Source: Rhizoctonia solani
Lineage: Eukaryota > Basidiomycota > Agaricomycetes > Cantharellales > Ceratobasidiaceae
DNA length: 64,000 nt
Direction of reading: 5' to 3'
Assembly (NCBI RefSeq): GCF_016906535.1
Contig: NC_057381.1
Location: 1,550,001 to 1,614,000, forward strand
Each line of letters begins with the position of its first letter. The stretch's first letter is position 1. Both the position numbers and the translations under genes were made by a program. Shown here in pieces: positions 13,986 to 26,909 of this stretch. Below the pieces are notes generated by a model, which made no database searches, was not told the origin of the DNA, and saw only the letters and a program-made list of their open reading frames with translations.

Positions 13986-14916
13986 GATTAGCAGCTGATA
14001 GTGAGCCAGGCCATGCGTACGCGTTTTATATGTGACGAGCATCCGTGCTTGAGCTCTGGCCGAGTCCTGGGTTCGAAAAATCCGTCATGTATCTGGGCTA
14101 CTTGCACGAGGCACTTCGATGGTGCGCCACATTCGACATTCAGTCCGATAGAGTTCCAGTGGCGCTTGCTGTATCGTGTGCCGGGCGGCAGGTAGCCCGA
14201 GGGGCGAGGTTGTAAAAAATGTTATGAGAGGGATATGGCATTAAGTATCGGAGTACAGATTGGAAGACCGTGCCGAGCCTCGCAAAAGTAGGATCCAAGG
14301 AGAAATGGGTCAGTATCTGGGCTAAGTAAAAGGGCAAGGACTCGGCCCTGAAAACTGAATCATTCATTCCAAGTCAATACATTGGTCGTCACGTCGTCGG
14401 ATTCATGATCTCTCTTCCTATGTCCACCGAGGCGTTCTCTGGAAGGAAATAATTTGTTGCATCCTATGTGGTTATGTAAAATCAAATTCAAACAGTACGT
14501 AGAATCTCCATACCCTCGATTGTACAAATATAAATAGGGGTACTATGGAATATTCAGTAATCTGGAGGAGCCCGAGCAAGCCAATACTCACTCTTCGGGC
14601 GTCGATGCCCGTCCTATCATGTTATCCTGCTGTATGTCTTTCTCGGTAGTCCGAACTGAAACACCTGTCAGTACGGCGGAGTATTCACATAGGTCGGACA
14701 CGTTTTACTATCAGGGAGAGCAAGTGTAGCTTTCAAATGAGGTGGCAATGACAGTGTGGACATGTCGGATTCGGAGCAAACTTTGTTGTATATCTGTGGT
14801 CGAGGCACTGTGGGCTGTCGTGAATCACGGGCTCGCCCCATTTGCTTTTATGCAAATCACCTCACGTGAGCACGGCCAAAGATTTCCCGCTGACCTTCCT
14901 CCAAACCACCGATATC
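13986..14916. other. Divergent promoter region between flavin monooxygenase and LSG1
   Basis: No coding frame is supported. The flavin monooxygenase is read leftward and LSG1 rightward, so this 0.9 kb must contain both promoters. The sequence around 14060-14080 looks faintly like a tRNA B box but has no matching A box or cloverleaf. Confidence 0.45.
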
Positions 14917-17339
14917 ATGGTATGTCATTCTTGGTGTTGAAATAAATCATATATATTCAACACGATCCACCTGTAGCCGCCAAAGAACAGTCGTAATCAA
15001 GTTGGCCTTGGACGTGCTATCATCAACCGAAAGGTGAAAGATGCTCGAGCAGCCCGAGAAGATACAGACAAGGTGCGATTCATGCCGAGATTATATTATT
15101 TTCAACTAAGCGAACCCCAGTATACTACAGACCTAGATACAGGGTTGCAGTCTATTACTCAAGAGCGGAACCTGGACGAATTTTTAAATACGGCGCAACT
15201 GGCGGGAACCGAATTCACAGCAGGTTTGCCTTTACATTAAGGACCCGCAAGATAGCAATTAAGGCGTTCTATTTCAGAGCGTCAAAATATCACCATAATT
15301 CAGAATTCCGCCGTTACCTCAGTAGGACATAACCCCTACCTCCTATCATCTCAAGAGGAAAAAGAGACCCTGCGAAGACATGCTCAGAACAAGGATCGTC
15401 TCCGTGTGCCCCGAAGGTAAGCACCCCATTCTCTGTACATTTGACTCACCTAACTTACGCCCAGGCCTCCCTGGACCCGTGATCTTACTACATCCCAGCT
15501 TGAACGGCAAGAACGTGAGGCATTCTTGGAGTGGAGAAGAAGTATTGCCCAGTAAGTAGTTGTGTTCTTGCACAGAAGTTGCTCTAACGACTTATAGGTT
15601 GCAGGAAGCAGAGAACTTTCTTCTAACCCCATTTGAGCGAAACATTGCTGTGTGGAGACAATTATGGCGTGTTCTGGAGCGTGCGCACCTGGTCGTTCAG
15701 ATTGTAGACGCCCGAAATCCCCTGCGCTTCCGATGCGCTGATTTGGATTCATATGTGCACGACGTTGAGGGCCCTGAGGGCGAGGACTCGGGCCCCAAAG
15801 GCCTACGCAGATGCTTGTTGCTTGTGAATAAGGCAGACCTCCTGACCGCCGATCAAAGGTGGGAGTGCCAAGCACGTCTCTTCAAAGCACGGTTCTCACG
15901 ATATTTTCCGTAGGCGAGAGTGGGCAGACTACTTTGAGAAGGAAGGCATACAGTTCGCCTTTTTTTCAGCAGCAAACGCCAAGGCATTGCAAGAAGCCAA
16001 ACGGCTTGCGGAAGAGGCTACTTTTGATCAGCCGCAGCAAAATGAAGATAATGAAAGCGAAGATCATTCGGAGATAGAGTCGGAAGACGAGGTCGTCGAT
16101 GCTACTGGGGACCCCGCAGAGTCACACACGGATGAGTCTACGGAAGAAACCGCCCCACATGCAGACACATCTGCTGATATTGATCCTCACCACCTTCCTG
16201 TCGATGCAAGCGAGACAGACGACCCCCGGACACGAGTTTTGTCAGTATTGGAGTTGGAAGAGCTCTTCTTGAGTTCTGCGCCGGATCTATCCAGTAAGTC
16301 ATGCCACCTATACTATTCTCACGCTATACCAACTCTCTTTAGCATTCGCCACAACAACAACCCCGGCCCCATCTAAGCTTGTTGTAGGGTTGGTCGGATA
16401 CCCCAACGTTGGAAAATCCAGCACAATCAATGCATTACTCGGCGAGAAGAAGGTTTCAGTCTCGTCCACTCCTGGTAAAACGAAACATTTCCAGACGATC
16501 CATTTATCCCCGTCTATTGTCTTGTGTGATTGTCCTGGATTAGTATTCCCCCAGTTTGCGACCACAAAAGCTGCGCTTGTATGCGATGGCGTGTTACCAA
16601 TCGACCAGATGAGGGAACATATCGGGCCAATCGGCTTGGTTGTTCGGCGCATTCCTCGGGGTATCTTGGAAGGTACTTATGGGTTGCGTATACGACGGCG
16701 TGACGTCGAAGATGGCGGGGATGGCGATGGCGAACAGGTCACAGCGGAGGATCTCTTAGTGTCTTACGCGAGTACGTTCAGTGATTTTCTATCGCGGAGT
16801 CTGAACTAATATCTCCCAGTCGCTCGTGGATTTGCTCGCGCCGGACAGGGTTTACCGGATGAAGCTCGCGCTGCCCGGTACATTCTCAAAGACTACGTTG
16901 CTGGAAAGCTCCTATTTTGTCACCCACCCCCTGGTCTCGATGAAGATGCCTTCAATGCACGTTCCCGTCAACTCGCCCTCGAGCGGTTAGCAGCCGCAGG
17001 AAAGAAAATGGCCCCTGCGACACGTGTAGGCAAAAACGCCGATACTTTCTTGGATGTTGATGCCTCAGCAAAGACAAGTACGCCCGGCGCAGGCTCGGTG
17101 CAGGAAAAGTTCTCGATCGCGAGTTTTTCGAACAAGGGAGCGAACTGGCCGCAAACGCATTTGTCAAGGGGGGCAAGGCGTTTATACGCTCCACGGCCTA
17201 CCCACATCAAAATTCGATTGGTGATGACGGAAGGATGGTACGTGGAGGGATAAAGGCAGACGAAGCTGCCGTTAAAGGCAAGAAACATAACAAGGGCAAC
17301 AAGAGGGCCAAGCAACGAAGTGGCAAGGGGTACGACTAG
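14917..17339 (+). CDS. LSG1: Large-subunit GTPase 1 (Lsg1), 60S ribosome maturation
   Basis: Cytoplasmic circularly permuted GTPase that releases the export adaptor Nmd3 from 60S subunits. The ATG (14917-14919) is the whole first coding exon. A 57-bp intron follows, then PPKNSRNQVGLGRAIINRK from 14977. Further exons start at 15278, about 15465, about 15599, about 15914 and about 16343. GTPase motifs appear in permuted order: VVQIVDARNPLRF, LLVNKADLL (G4 NKxD), GYPNVGKSSTINAL (G1 P-loop) near 16400, then DCPGLVFP (G3). An acidic insert lies between G4 and G1. The family C-terminus (DREFFEQGSELAANAFVKGG and the lysine-rich KQRSGKGYD end at 17339) is in a different frame. One base appears to be missing at 17110-17112; otherwise translation stops at 17253. 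A 26-bp intron would also fix it but is shorter than any other here. Confidence 0.9.
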
Positions 17340-19773
17340 ATTTGTGACGTACATTGATTTAACTATAGAATATTGAACTTTGAATAAACATGCGATGCGA
17401 ACTGCTATCGCACATACAAGTCTATCTACACGATGTGCCAAGCGCTACGCAGCCAAGGTTATCGAGGCTGAAAGAACAGATTCTCGATCATTCTTTAGGT
17501 TGCATGGTTTGCGGCATCGGAACCTTGCTATGTAATTGGCTACGCCATGAAACGTCGCCCAAGTAAATGACCCAAGGAGGTTCGCCACCAACGCCAAGCG
17601 TATGGCGTAAATGCCGGCGCCGATGCTAATGAACGCTGGACGATTCTAAATGAAGCATCACGATAAATGACAAGGGCTTTGAAACCGCATGGCGGGGCGG
17701 ATAGCGCGGGTATATGCGGCACGCGTTGTCTGGTTTGTTCTATAGTCATGAGAAACGCTCGGCAGCCGGTGATCCTCCCGAGATCGCCGTGGCCCCTATT
17801 AAGCTTTAAGGCACATGGCTTGGAGAATGGAGCGTCTATCTTGTATAGGATACGTAACAATTGAGATAACTAATGTCTATATTTCACTGATAGCTCTTGT
17901 GACTTGGGACACCCTGCCTCGAGTGCCGGCAAGTCCAGACTGAATCCAGAAGAAAGTAGTGCATGTATCAAAAAATTGAGGCGCAAACGTCACGGAGCCA
18001 TTCGTCTGACTTACAATCATTAGTCACACTGTAATGCTATTTGACATTCAGCCTGGGACTTTGACGTTATTATCACTCGAGTCAGCCAAGCCAAAAGGAT
18101 CGACGCCTTGTAGCACTACACATACCCTATATCATTACTGCAAGTGGCATCGACGCTCTTAATCCACGATGTGAAACGTAGCCCTAAGTAAGCGCCAACC
18201 ACACCGCCAAGCCAGAATGCAACACGTTCTCCACTGAAGGAGTCAGGGTAAATCTACCCCTGTACATGCGTACCCCCTGACTATGAACTGGCTAGATATA
18301 CCATTGCCGGGATAACCATGTTACCCAGATTCCCAGCCTTTCCTTTTTCGAGATACTTAGGGACCTGAATTTCGCCAAGCATAAACTTGGCTACAAGTGA
18401 TCTACAGACGAAATGCGTAACCGTTACCGGTTTCAAATACCTGATACCCCGCGTCGCTAATGAGTTCGAGAGCAAAGAGATTTCTTGGCAAAATCACAGA
18501 CCTTCCTACAAATTTGTACAAATTTGAGATTTGAACGGTGTATTATAACTGTGTCCGCGAAGGATAGCATACCCGACATAACCGCAAGTACCGCCGATTT
18601 GTATTTAGTGGTGTGCATGTGGACACTTGGGACTTGCCCCGTACTGTACGTGGCCGATCCATGGGACTGGATATATATGGGTGATAGCTTTACGCCTAGG
18701 GAGGGGGGCAAGGTACGTACCCTGAATATATGCATGAGTTTTTCGGCCAACAATCGATCGCACACCCCCTCATAACCCTATCGTAAGAGTCGTCACTGGG
18801 TCTCGTCAGGTGGACCCAAGACCCGTGGACCCACACCCTTGAGTGATCCAGATGGCGAGATTGTGTGCTAATCCTTGAACACGCTCTGTAATGCACACCA
18901 TGCCCCTTGATCATATATTGTGTTACTAGGTGAATGACTCGCCTGAGGCTTTACGTTGCCCCACGGGCAGTCTGTGATGCGGCTTACGGAGGGCACAGAA
19001 TACGTGATCATGCGCACCGATGTGGTATGTTCCATTTATCCATTGTCTCATCGGCACACGAAGAATACAAGCGGCTCTTTTGAGGTTATCGACCCGCGAG
19101 TGACGCGCGGGTCGAATGGACAGGCTTAAGGGCATCCTTTGCCGTGAAAAAGACATATCTCCTTGTACTACCAAATCGGTGTATTGTCATTGTGAAAACA
19201 CGCCCTGTAAAAAGCACCCATGTGCTACCCACAGTCCCAAAAAGGGATACTAATTGAATTGAAAGTATTAATAAAACGTTGACAGTAGGCTGAAGTAGAC
19301 TCTCGAGGCGGCTAATCAGAGTACCGGGACCTTCCAATCTGCATATAACGTCAACTTCCCTGTTAAACTTTACAGTTCTCTTACGCATAGAGACGTCAGG
19401 CTAACCACATAGCGCCAAGACAACCGCCAAATGTCGTACAGCACTCAGTTTCCATAGGAGCAAACGTTAGCGACTCCCCCCCTCGATGCGCCGCCTACGG
19501 CACATGGACTGACGACAAGGCACAAGGATCCTAAATTTAGAAATATATGGATTCGTAGTGCAGTAGAATTTCTGGAAATAGCATCTCATCAAAAACGTCG
19601 TTCTGGTCCGCCGTGCCTTCCTGCATCGCTGTTCCGTACCTTTCCTCACAATCATCTCCGCAATCATTTGGGTAGGGACCGTTCCGTATCTCTCCCCTCC
19701 TCCCCCCTGTCTTTGATCTTCCTTTCCACCTAACCTCTCCGGCCCGGTGTGACATGTTTATCCCTTAACGAGC
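17340..19773. other. Long spacer with possible unrecognised minus-strand exons
   Basis: About 2.4 kb without an identifiable gene. On the minus strand, 18281-18410 encodes a stretch with VPKYLEKGKAGNLGNMVIP, and 18140-18235 encodes AFWLGGVVGAYLGLRF in another frame with a possible splice between them. These could be exons of a small membrane protein. Short related stretches (17540-17600 and 19395-19440) hint at decayed copies. I cannot name a family, and no start-to-stop model can be built. Confidence 0.3.
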
Positions 19774-21138
19774 TCATCTGAATCCCAACCCATTCCAGAG
19801 AACCAGTGCCTTGCTAGCTGCATCAGCCCGCGCCAGTTTTTTAGACGTGCCCATCCCTCGAGCAATACACGGCCAGATCCGGTCCGATTTCGTGTCTTTC
19901 ACTAGACATGTCAAATTTTCAACACATTGTATAAGCAGAAGAAGAAAAGAAAAAATAAAAGGGGAAACGGAAACGGCAGAACTTGGGAAAGAAAAACGGA
20001 AGAATTTTTTTTTAGACATGACGCGGAACGAAGAAATGTTTTACGGTACCCTCCTCCTCCCTGCCCACACATACACATGCACCCGCATGCATTCGGTAAT
20101 TAACGACCGCCTGGGGCCGTGAGAAACCACTTTATATGAATGCCAAGACCAAGGAGCAATTCGGAGCGCAAATGTAAAGTGTGCCGAGACCGTACCGAAT
20201 AATTCATGTGGAGAGATGCATGGAACGAATGGAAGAGGGGAGCGTGACAAACACTTGACTCACACGTCACATCCGAGATCCACTCTGGGGCATGTCTAGG
20301 TCCACAGGGACTGTCCTCCCATACGAGTTCTAGAAAGTGTTGTTTTGCCAGGTCGTGTAAGAGTCCTGTCGGTGCGGGCGGAGTAGGAGCAGAAGGAAGG
20401 ACATCGGTATTGTTAATGAGAGGCGGGGAAACAATAGGACGGGGGTCAGTGAGTTGGAAGATATGCGTTACAACTCCCTCAGCAAACCGTACTCCTTCTT
20501 GCTCGGACTCGAGGACCAGCGCGCCGACGTACGCTTCCATTAACCGTGTGGCTTCTTTATCCGTGACTGGCGTCCCAGTCCAAGCAACATTGAGCAACTT
20601 GACGATATCGTACGTATGGGCGCACAAAGCCAGTCCGTCGTCCAACCTACGGTCTTGGTCAGGGAACGAATGAGAGGTGCATTTGGTGAATGCATATTCG
20701 AGTGTAGAACGTCCGAGAAAAGAGAGACGGTTATTGTCTGTGTTCTCGACCTAGGGGTACATGCCCAGTCAGTTGTCGAGTATACAGTTTAGCCGTGTCA
20801 AATATCTAGCGCGGTCATCTCAAATATAATTGCGGTTCTTATTGTAGCGGCAGGATATTTTTGTGCCACTTGACTTATCGCTACTGGACACCCCAGTAAC
20901 AGATAAGATAGGATTTGTCGTGGACTACGGAAGGCGGTGAAAGTATATACCAAGACTGATCGAGTCGGGCTCGGCGACCCCAATGCTAGCGATTATATAA
21001 CCACAATACTATACTCACTCGATCAAGTTCTTCGAGGGAAGGGTTCGGGCCAAGGCGGTATACTGAAATATCAGTAAATGCCTGTTTACGCAGAGCAGAT
21101 GAACGAATAGGGGGCAGACTGGGCAGCCCGGATGTCAT
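19774..21138 (-). CDS. RNase III-fold + dsRBD protein, mL44-like
   Basis: The start at 21136-21138 leads to SVYRLGPNPSLEELDR. An intron (about 20752-21020) joins this to VENTDNNRLSFLGRSTLEYA, the RNase III signature position where active enzymes have NERLEFLGDS. The acidic catalytic residues are not conserved here. The domain runs on through LMEAYVGALVLE. A dsRBD follows: LLHDLAKQHFLELVWED, then after a long intron (about 19907-20266) KDTKSDRIWPCIARGMGTSKKLARADAASKAL, ending at 19774. An inactive RNase III fold plus dsRBD is the make-up of the mitochondrial large-ribosomal-subunit protein mL44, my preferred reading. A divergent ribonuclease remains possible. It lies head-to-head with PacC. 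Confidence 0.68.
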
Positions 21139-21875
21139 TGTACAATAAAAAAGGAGCTATTTTTTGAGAAGAAGGAATGCGGCGTAGGCGAGACCGAGAC
21201 CAATGGGGATCCGAGCAAAGGTACCCTGGATGAGTTCCCATATAGGGTGACAGCAACGAGGCGACGGAATGTCTGATACGGAGTGTGGGATACAGGAGAT
21301 GCCGGCAGCTCCACGTAAGGAGGAGAATGTGGGCGAAATAGGATTAGTGAGATTAAGTGTGCTGGCATGCTATTTCTGGGTGTCTAAGAAAAGCAATGGA
21401 AACCAAGATCTAAATTTATGTTGGATGTGCGCGGAGTGTATGCAGGATTGAATGGGATAGAGCGTGCTGGAGAGGAACGAGGAGGCGTATCACGTGCGAG
21501 TGGGCGAGCGGTGTATTCGCGATGGTGGTGCAGCCAAGAGAAAGAGGGAGAGAATGACGTGATGGGAGAGGTGTCAGCGCATGACGCAACGGGTAAATTT
21601 GCAAGTTGTTTTTGGATTACGGCCGGCGCAAACGGCGAGCTGCGGAGGACCCCGGAGAGCGTGTGTGATCGGGGGAAGGGAAGGGAGGTAAACCGAGCAT
21701 TCGGGTAGAGAGAAAGATTGAAAAGCCCCTCGAAGTCTGGAGTGCCTTGGTCTTGGCGCTCTGTGGACTTGGCAAACTCGGCGCGCGAAGATCAGCGTTT
21801 ATAAGGATGAATCCGTTACTTGCGGCTCGCACTCTTCCCCATCCCCTGTTCGCATATACCTATCCCTTGCCCCTC
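21139..21875. promoter_or_regulatory. Shared upstream region of the mL44-like gene and PacC
   Basis: 737 bp separates the two divergent start codons. No long coding frame is supported. The PacC-proximal part is C/T-rich on the coding strand just before the start, as is common for basidiomycete promoters. GCCAAG (the PacC core binding site) occurs near 21530, which would allow autoregulation; a six-base match is weak evidence. Confidence 0.35.
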
Positions 21876-24171
21876 ATGCCGGACGCGACCCCGCCACCTG
21901 CGCCACCCGCCGCTGCACCCGCTACTACAGCCGCATCGCCACCTCCCGACAAGGGCTACGCCTGCCAATGGGAGTCCTGCGACAAGACTCTGCCCGACCC
22001 CGAACTGCTCTACATCCATCTCTGCAACGACCACATCGGTCGCAAGTCTACCAACAATCTGTGCCTGACTTGCAAGTGGAAGGGATGCGGCGCTACATGT
22101 GCCAAGCGAGACCATATCACTTCTCATTTGCGTGTACACACCCCACTCAAGCCCCATGTCTGCGAGATCTGCAGCAAGCCATTCAAGCGCCCTCAGGATC
22201 TCAAGAAGCACGAAAAGATACACACCGAGGAACATCACATGGCCCACCGCCATTCCAAAGCCATTACCGTTCACGACGAATCCTATGTCGAGCGCGTACG
22301 CGCACAGGCTCCCAACGCCGCTCCACCCCGGGGATTGGATTTGAACAGCCTTCATCCCTCTTTAGCTGGACTTGGTCTCGGCGCAGGTCATAACCTCGCC
22401 TATCTCGCGGGTGCTACCGCCACCCGCGAGCATGCTCGCAGCCCGACCCTCGCCAGCTTTGCCGGAGCCCAGCACCACAATGCCTATGGCCCCGGAATTG
22501 GTGAATTCGGTAGTGTCTCTCCGCGCTCTGCCGACGAGGCTCTTACTCCAGGTAAGTCAAACAATGAAAGTATAATTAAATTGCATTAATCCAATTCGAG
22601 TAGCCTCTGCACGCATCTCGCCTATGCCACCGCATGCCGACATCAACTACAACTGGGATACCCCTTCGCTCGGCAAGCGCGGCCGCGGTGGAAGCACGAG
22701 CGACCCATCCAGTCCCTCTGATGACTTTTGGACCGACGCCAAGAAGCGCAGGTTTCAGCCTACGTACGACGCTCGTAAGTTGCCGTCACCATTTTATCCG
22801 CGCAATCACTCACTCCTTCCTAGAAATGGCCGAAAGGCTCTCGACTTTGTCATCACTTGGCTTCCCTCCTCTGGGCGCGGCCCACCCGTCGCTCTCGCTC
22901 CATCCCAACGCAAACTCACCACCATCGGCTGCACCTGGTGCGGTTCCCCCCTCGTTACCGATCCCTGACCCACGAAGCGCCGAGGAACTTGCGCAATGGA
23001 ACCAATACCTCGTCAAGCTAGGTGAACAAGTGGCTTCATCCGTGTATGCACACGCCCTTGGGTTGGCTCCTCCCCCACCGCCACCACCCCAACAATACCT
23101 CGACCCCACCGCGCTCGCCCAGTTTGGCCTCGCGGGTATGCCGGGCTTGCTCGGATTTGGACTCGGGCTCAGCGGCTTGCCTGGATTGGGTATGCTTGGT
23201 GCTGCTGCCGGAGGCCTCGGAGGTGTCGACTACAACGCCATTGCGGCCTACCAACAAGCACAGGCTCAGGCATTGGCTGTCCAATCCCAAATTGCAGCTG
23301 GCCTCTACCCAGGACTGGACCTTGCCTCGCTCGCCGCTGCTGCCGCAGCCAACCCCGCGGCCCACGCGCACGCTGCAGCCGATGCCGACGCTAAACACGT
23401 TTCCTCTCCCCCTCGTCGCCCCGCTAGCTCATCGAGCCGCCGAAGTGCGTCTGCCTCGGAGTCCGAGTTTGAGTTCGATGCTCTTCGACCATCTCGTGCT
23501 GCCGTCCCTCCCCCCGTTATCCCTGGCCTCGCTGGGCTCCCTGGGTTCGGTGCGGCCGGTATACCAGGAATGGGAATGGGCGACAAGCGAAGCGTCGTGC
23601 CTCTCAAATCCGCTCCTCCCGCGCCCGTCAAGGAAGAAGACGAGGATGCCGAGATGGAAGAAGGAGAGACCAACCGGCTGCCTCCTCCCGCCGCGCCAGT
23701 CGAACCCCGACTGGGTATGCGCACACCCGGGATGCCTGCCAAGATTCCTGCTTCATCGGAGGCAGCTCGGGGCTCTACCCTTCACTCCCTGCTTCGCTGT
23801 CTTCGACCGACTCGAGTGGGTCCGGGGAACGGATCAAGCTCCCGGGCATCCAGTCTCTTCTCGAGCCTTCGTTCCGCCTGCGCCCTGTCGCATCGAGCTC
23901 GTCTCCTGCCTCGTCGTCGGAGAACGAGGACGACGACTCGGACTCGAACAGCACCGCGACGTCTCGTGCCGGTTCGCCTTCTGCCCAAGGCGGCACCGTC
24001 CTGCCTTCCTTTGCCTCCATCGCGCTCAACGACTCTCGCCCGGCCAACAAGGAGGTCGAAGAGCGCATGCGACATATTGCCGTAATCCAGGCAATGATCG
24101 TCGCTGTCAACCGCGAGTGGGTTGCCAAGCACGGTGCGCTGCACAGCCACAGGTGGAGGAGCGAAAGTTAG
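21876..24171 (+). CDS. PACC: pH-response zinc-finger transcription factor PacC/Rim101
   Basis: C2H2 regulator activated by proteolysis at alkaline pH. From the chosen ATG (21876; upstream in-frame ATGs exist) an Ala/Pro-rich lead is followed by three fingers: CQWESC...HLCNDH, CKWKGC...HITSHLRVH, and [21 protein letters not shown]. This PacC-type trio spans about residues 30-115. [10 protein letters not shown] follows. Introns at about 22552-22600 and 22775-22823 keep the frame. The second exon has [16 protein letters not shown] and a basic KKRRF patch that could be a nuclear signal. The large third exon is rich in Pro, Gly, Leu and Ala. The conserved C-terminal helix ([18 protein letters not shown]) lies in a frame that can be reached only through a one-base loss, or a 29-bp intron, somewhere in 23715-23770. 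The last codons near 24171 are uncertain; an alternative frame ends at 24203. Confidence 0.9.
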
Positions 24172-26909
24172 AGGTGTCGAGGGATGTAGAGATGGTTGCA
24201 TAGACTCTCTGTTCGTTTTCATTTTTTAGTCTTGTCTGTTTCGTGGTTTGGAGTTGTAGCTTTGGAGTTGTGTGATTATTGTACTTGTATGCATTGAATC
24301 GTATTTTGTTTATATTTTTCACTATTCTTACATTCTTACTCTTTTGTGTGTGTGCGTGCACTTTGAAAGCAAAAGACCATGGATGGGTGATGTCGGATGT
24401 CGGCATGTTACGAAACCTTGAGATCAGCCTTGACAGGTCCGTGGACGACGGTTGCGTTTGTTTCTCCGTCTGGGCGACCTGTTCGGGGACGTTCATACCC
24501 CTCAACTCCGGTATTTCCCCTTGTCGTCCATCATCCCCAAGCCGCTTCAGGTTCTTATCAACCGCAGATAAAACAATACTGTATCGATTAATACAATACT
24601 TCCACGACAAAGCCGTCTATCGATCTTCCCCTCTCTTCCCATGGAACCTTCCCAAAAACGCCCCTGCCGGGTGAATTAACCTTTTATGCCCCTCATGCCA
24701 AGCCATACGTGGCCCTCGTCACGTGCATGATTTTGCTCCTCGTGGACGATCGGGAGGAGGGAGAGATAATGCTTGGGTCGATCGGGTGGCTTGGGGGCTT
24801 GGCAAGGCTGTGTTGTCGGCCCGCCCCTGAATCGATCAGGCTGCGTTGTGTGTACATGTGTGTGGAGCTTCTCCCGAGGGGGGCGTGTTTGTCGAGGTTG
24901 CGGTGTTTCATGATCCTCGTTCTGTTGTATTATACATGTAGCTCCACAATTGTAAGCTTGTGTTCTGCTGCAACGCATGCGCAGTACTTTTGGCTATTGA
25001 GTGAATTGCGAGTTGTTACTGTTATTGTCGTTGTTACCTTGTCCCATGGCCATGCGGTCTATCAGGAAATCGTATTCAGTATTACATCAAGGTCTCGAAG
25101 GGGCGCATCTACTTCTTTACGGCAAGTTGTGAGTTATTTTTGTCGTCTGGGTCTCAAAACGCTGTATCCGGAGTGCGTGTTATGTGCCACTAACACGCGC
25201 AAGATCGTAAGCAAGCTCATGGCGCACGGGAGGCCAAGTAAGACGCACGCGCGTGGGAACTCAATAGGATAGGTATACTTTGAAGAGCACATACATACCC
25301 GATCGGTAGTAAGCTCGAGCTCGAGGAGCTTGGCATCCGCAAATAAGAAGCTCGATTTGTCTTTGACCGAGCAAAAAAGGACGAGGAAATTGATCCCGAA
25401 TCGATAACCTCTCTCTCCACTTGACGGCTGACGTTGGTGGCTCGACTTGGCAATGGGCGCGAACACTTTAATCTGACTCTTCTCCATCCCCGTTTAGATT
25501 CCGTCATAGGATTTAGACTCAATAGGATTTATATCGTGTGGTTTTGCTTCGGAGGTTGAAGGTTTTGTGATATCATTATCGTGATGCGGTCACGACGTCA
25601 TTAAGCGTGCTGCAAGTTTCAATTGGCTGGGTTCTCAGAGAGCTTGATCTTCTGTGTAGTTGAGTCCTTAGGAAGACGGTATGATCGAGAGCTGCGCTGC
25701 GCTTTGCGTATATGATCGGGACCGAGCGCTCCGAGGCATATATACCTTGGTCGAAGTCACTCTAATAGCGTGGGCGCACGATGATTGCAATAGACTTGTG
25801 GGTTCTTTGCACCGGTTTGGGTGGGATATAGTATCCTGGGACAGCATTTGATGTATACAAACGGGAACGGTACAGCACGCCGCTCAGCCTTCTCATTCAG
25901 TGTGTCTCAGAACAATACCGCAACTTGTACCGCATAGCTTCAGTCGTGTTACCTTCTCATAGGTCTAGCTATTGGATTTGCCTTGGGAAGTGATATGGGC
26001 GGTTGGTATGCAGGCTTCCACCTCTTCGAATCGCAAATAAGTGTTGATAGCGGTACGCGTTGGAAGTTCTCAAGCTTCGGGGGTGCTCTTCTCGAATAAG
26101 ATACCTGACTCAATATAATTGATTGTAGTCCATAGGGAAGCTGAACCAGTAGCACTGTATCTACCACAGCATTCACTCAGAACTTGAAATATCTCGAGGA
26201 GCCTAATTAACTGACAAAGCATTAATTGGCTTACAAAACAACGGTCGTGAGAATTGCTTAGTCACGACCACCACAAATCTTAGGCCGTATGGCAGTGGGT
26301 GAATAGGGTAGTGTGATTGCCTGGGCCTCGTTCCTCGGCCACAGGTAATCACAATTTCCCGTCTGAGAACCAGGAGACCGCGCTATCATTACCCCAATCC
26401 GGAGGCATGACAATTCACAAAGGTTTGTGTATTAAGTACTATAAACGCACAGTGGCAAGAGCGCATACACCGAAGGCTTTGGTTGAGGCGCCTTTCGTTG
26501 GGGCTGAAAGGCTGCCTATCTCGAAAAAAAATACTCAGCCACTATCACATCGGATAACATCTGTGTAATACAGGATTGTCGATACCAGCTCCTAGTTGGG
26601 AGGGTGTCTGGAGTCTCTACCTGAAGAAACACGCGGCTCGGGTGGCTACATTAAGTGGTGCGCGCTATCTTATAACTCAACACTCATTTTCCTTCGAAGC
26701 GAGATGCTCAGACCTTTGAATGTTGGTTTAATATCGCATATATCCTTTATTAGATTTGGGACTCGTCTCTCTTATGGTAGCGGCAATTTGCCGAGCCTCG
26801 CTCGTCATCCATTGAGTACTGGTTTGCGACCAGATTTACTACACTTCAAACTCAAGCCGGCTATGGGTACCAGACTTTCAAGTACAGAATCTCAAAAGGT
26901 TTTTGTTCT
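24172..26909. other. Intergenic, no gene supported
   Basis: 2.7 kb of mixed composition. Open frames such as 24709-25272 give cysteine-rich peptides without domain or codon pattern and I treat them as noise. The first 150 bases after PacC are T-rich and likely its 3' UTR. The remainder shows no repeats long enough to name. Confidence 0.4.

Noticed and set aside
14040..14085. tRNA-like B box (gggttcgaaa)
   Set aside because: No A box or cloverleaf can be folded around it.
21816..22355. Minus-strand 179-codon frame over PacC
   Set aside because: Antisense shadow of the zinc-finger exon, which is clearly coding on the plus strand.
24709..25272. 187-codon plus-strand frame after PacC
   Set aside because: No domain, Cys-rich by chance, and no matching splice pattern.
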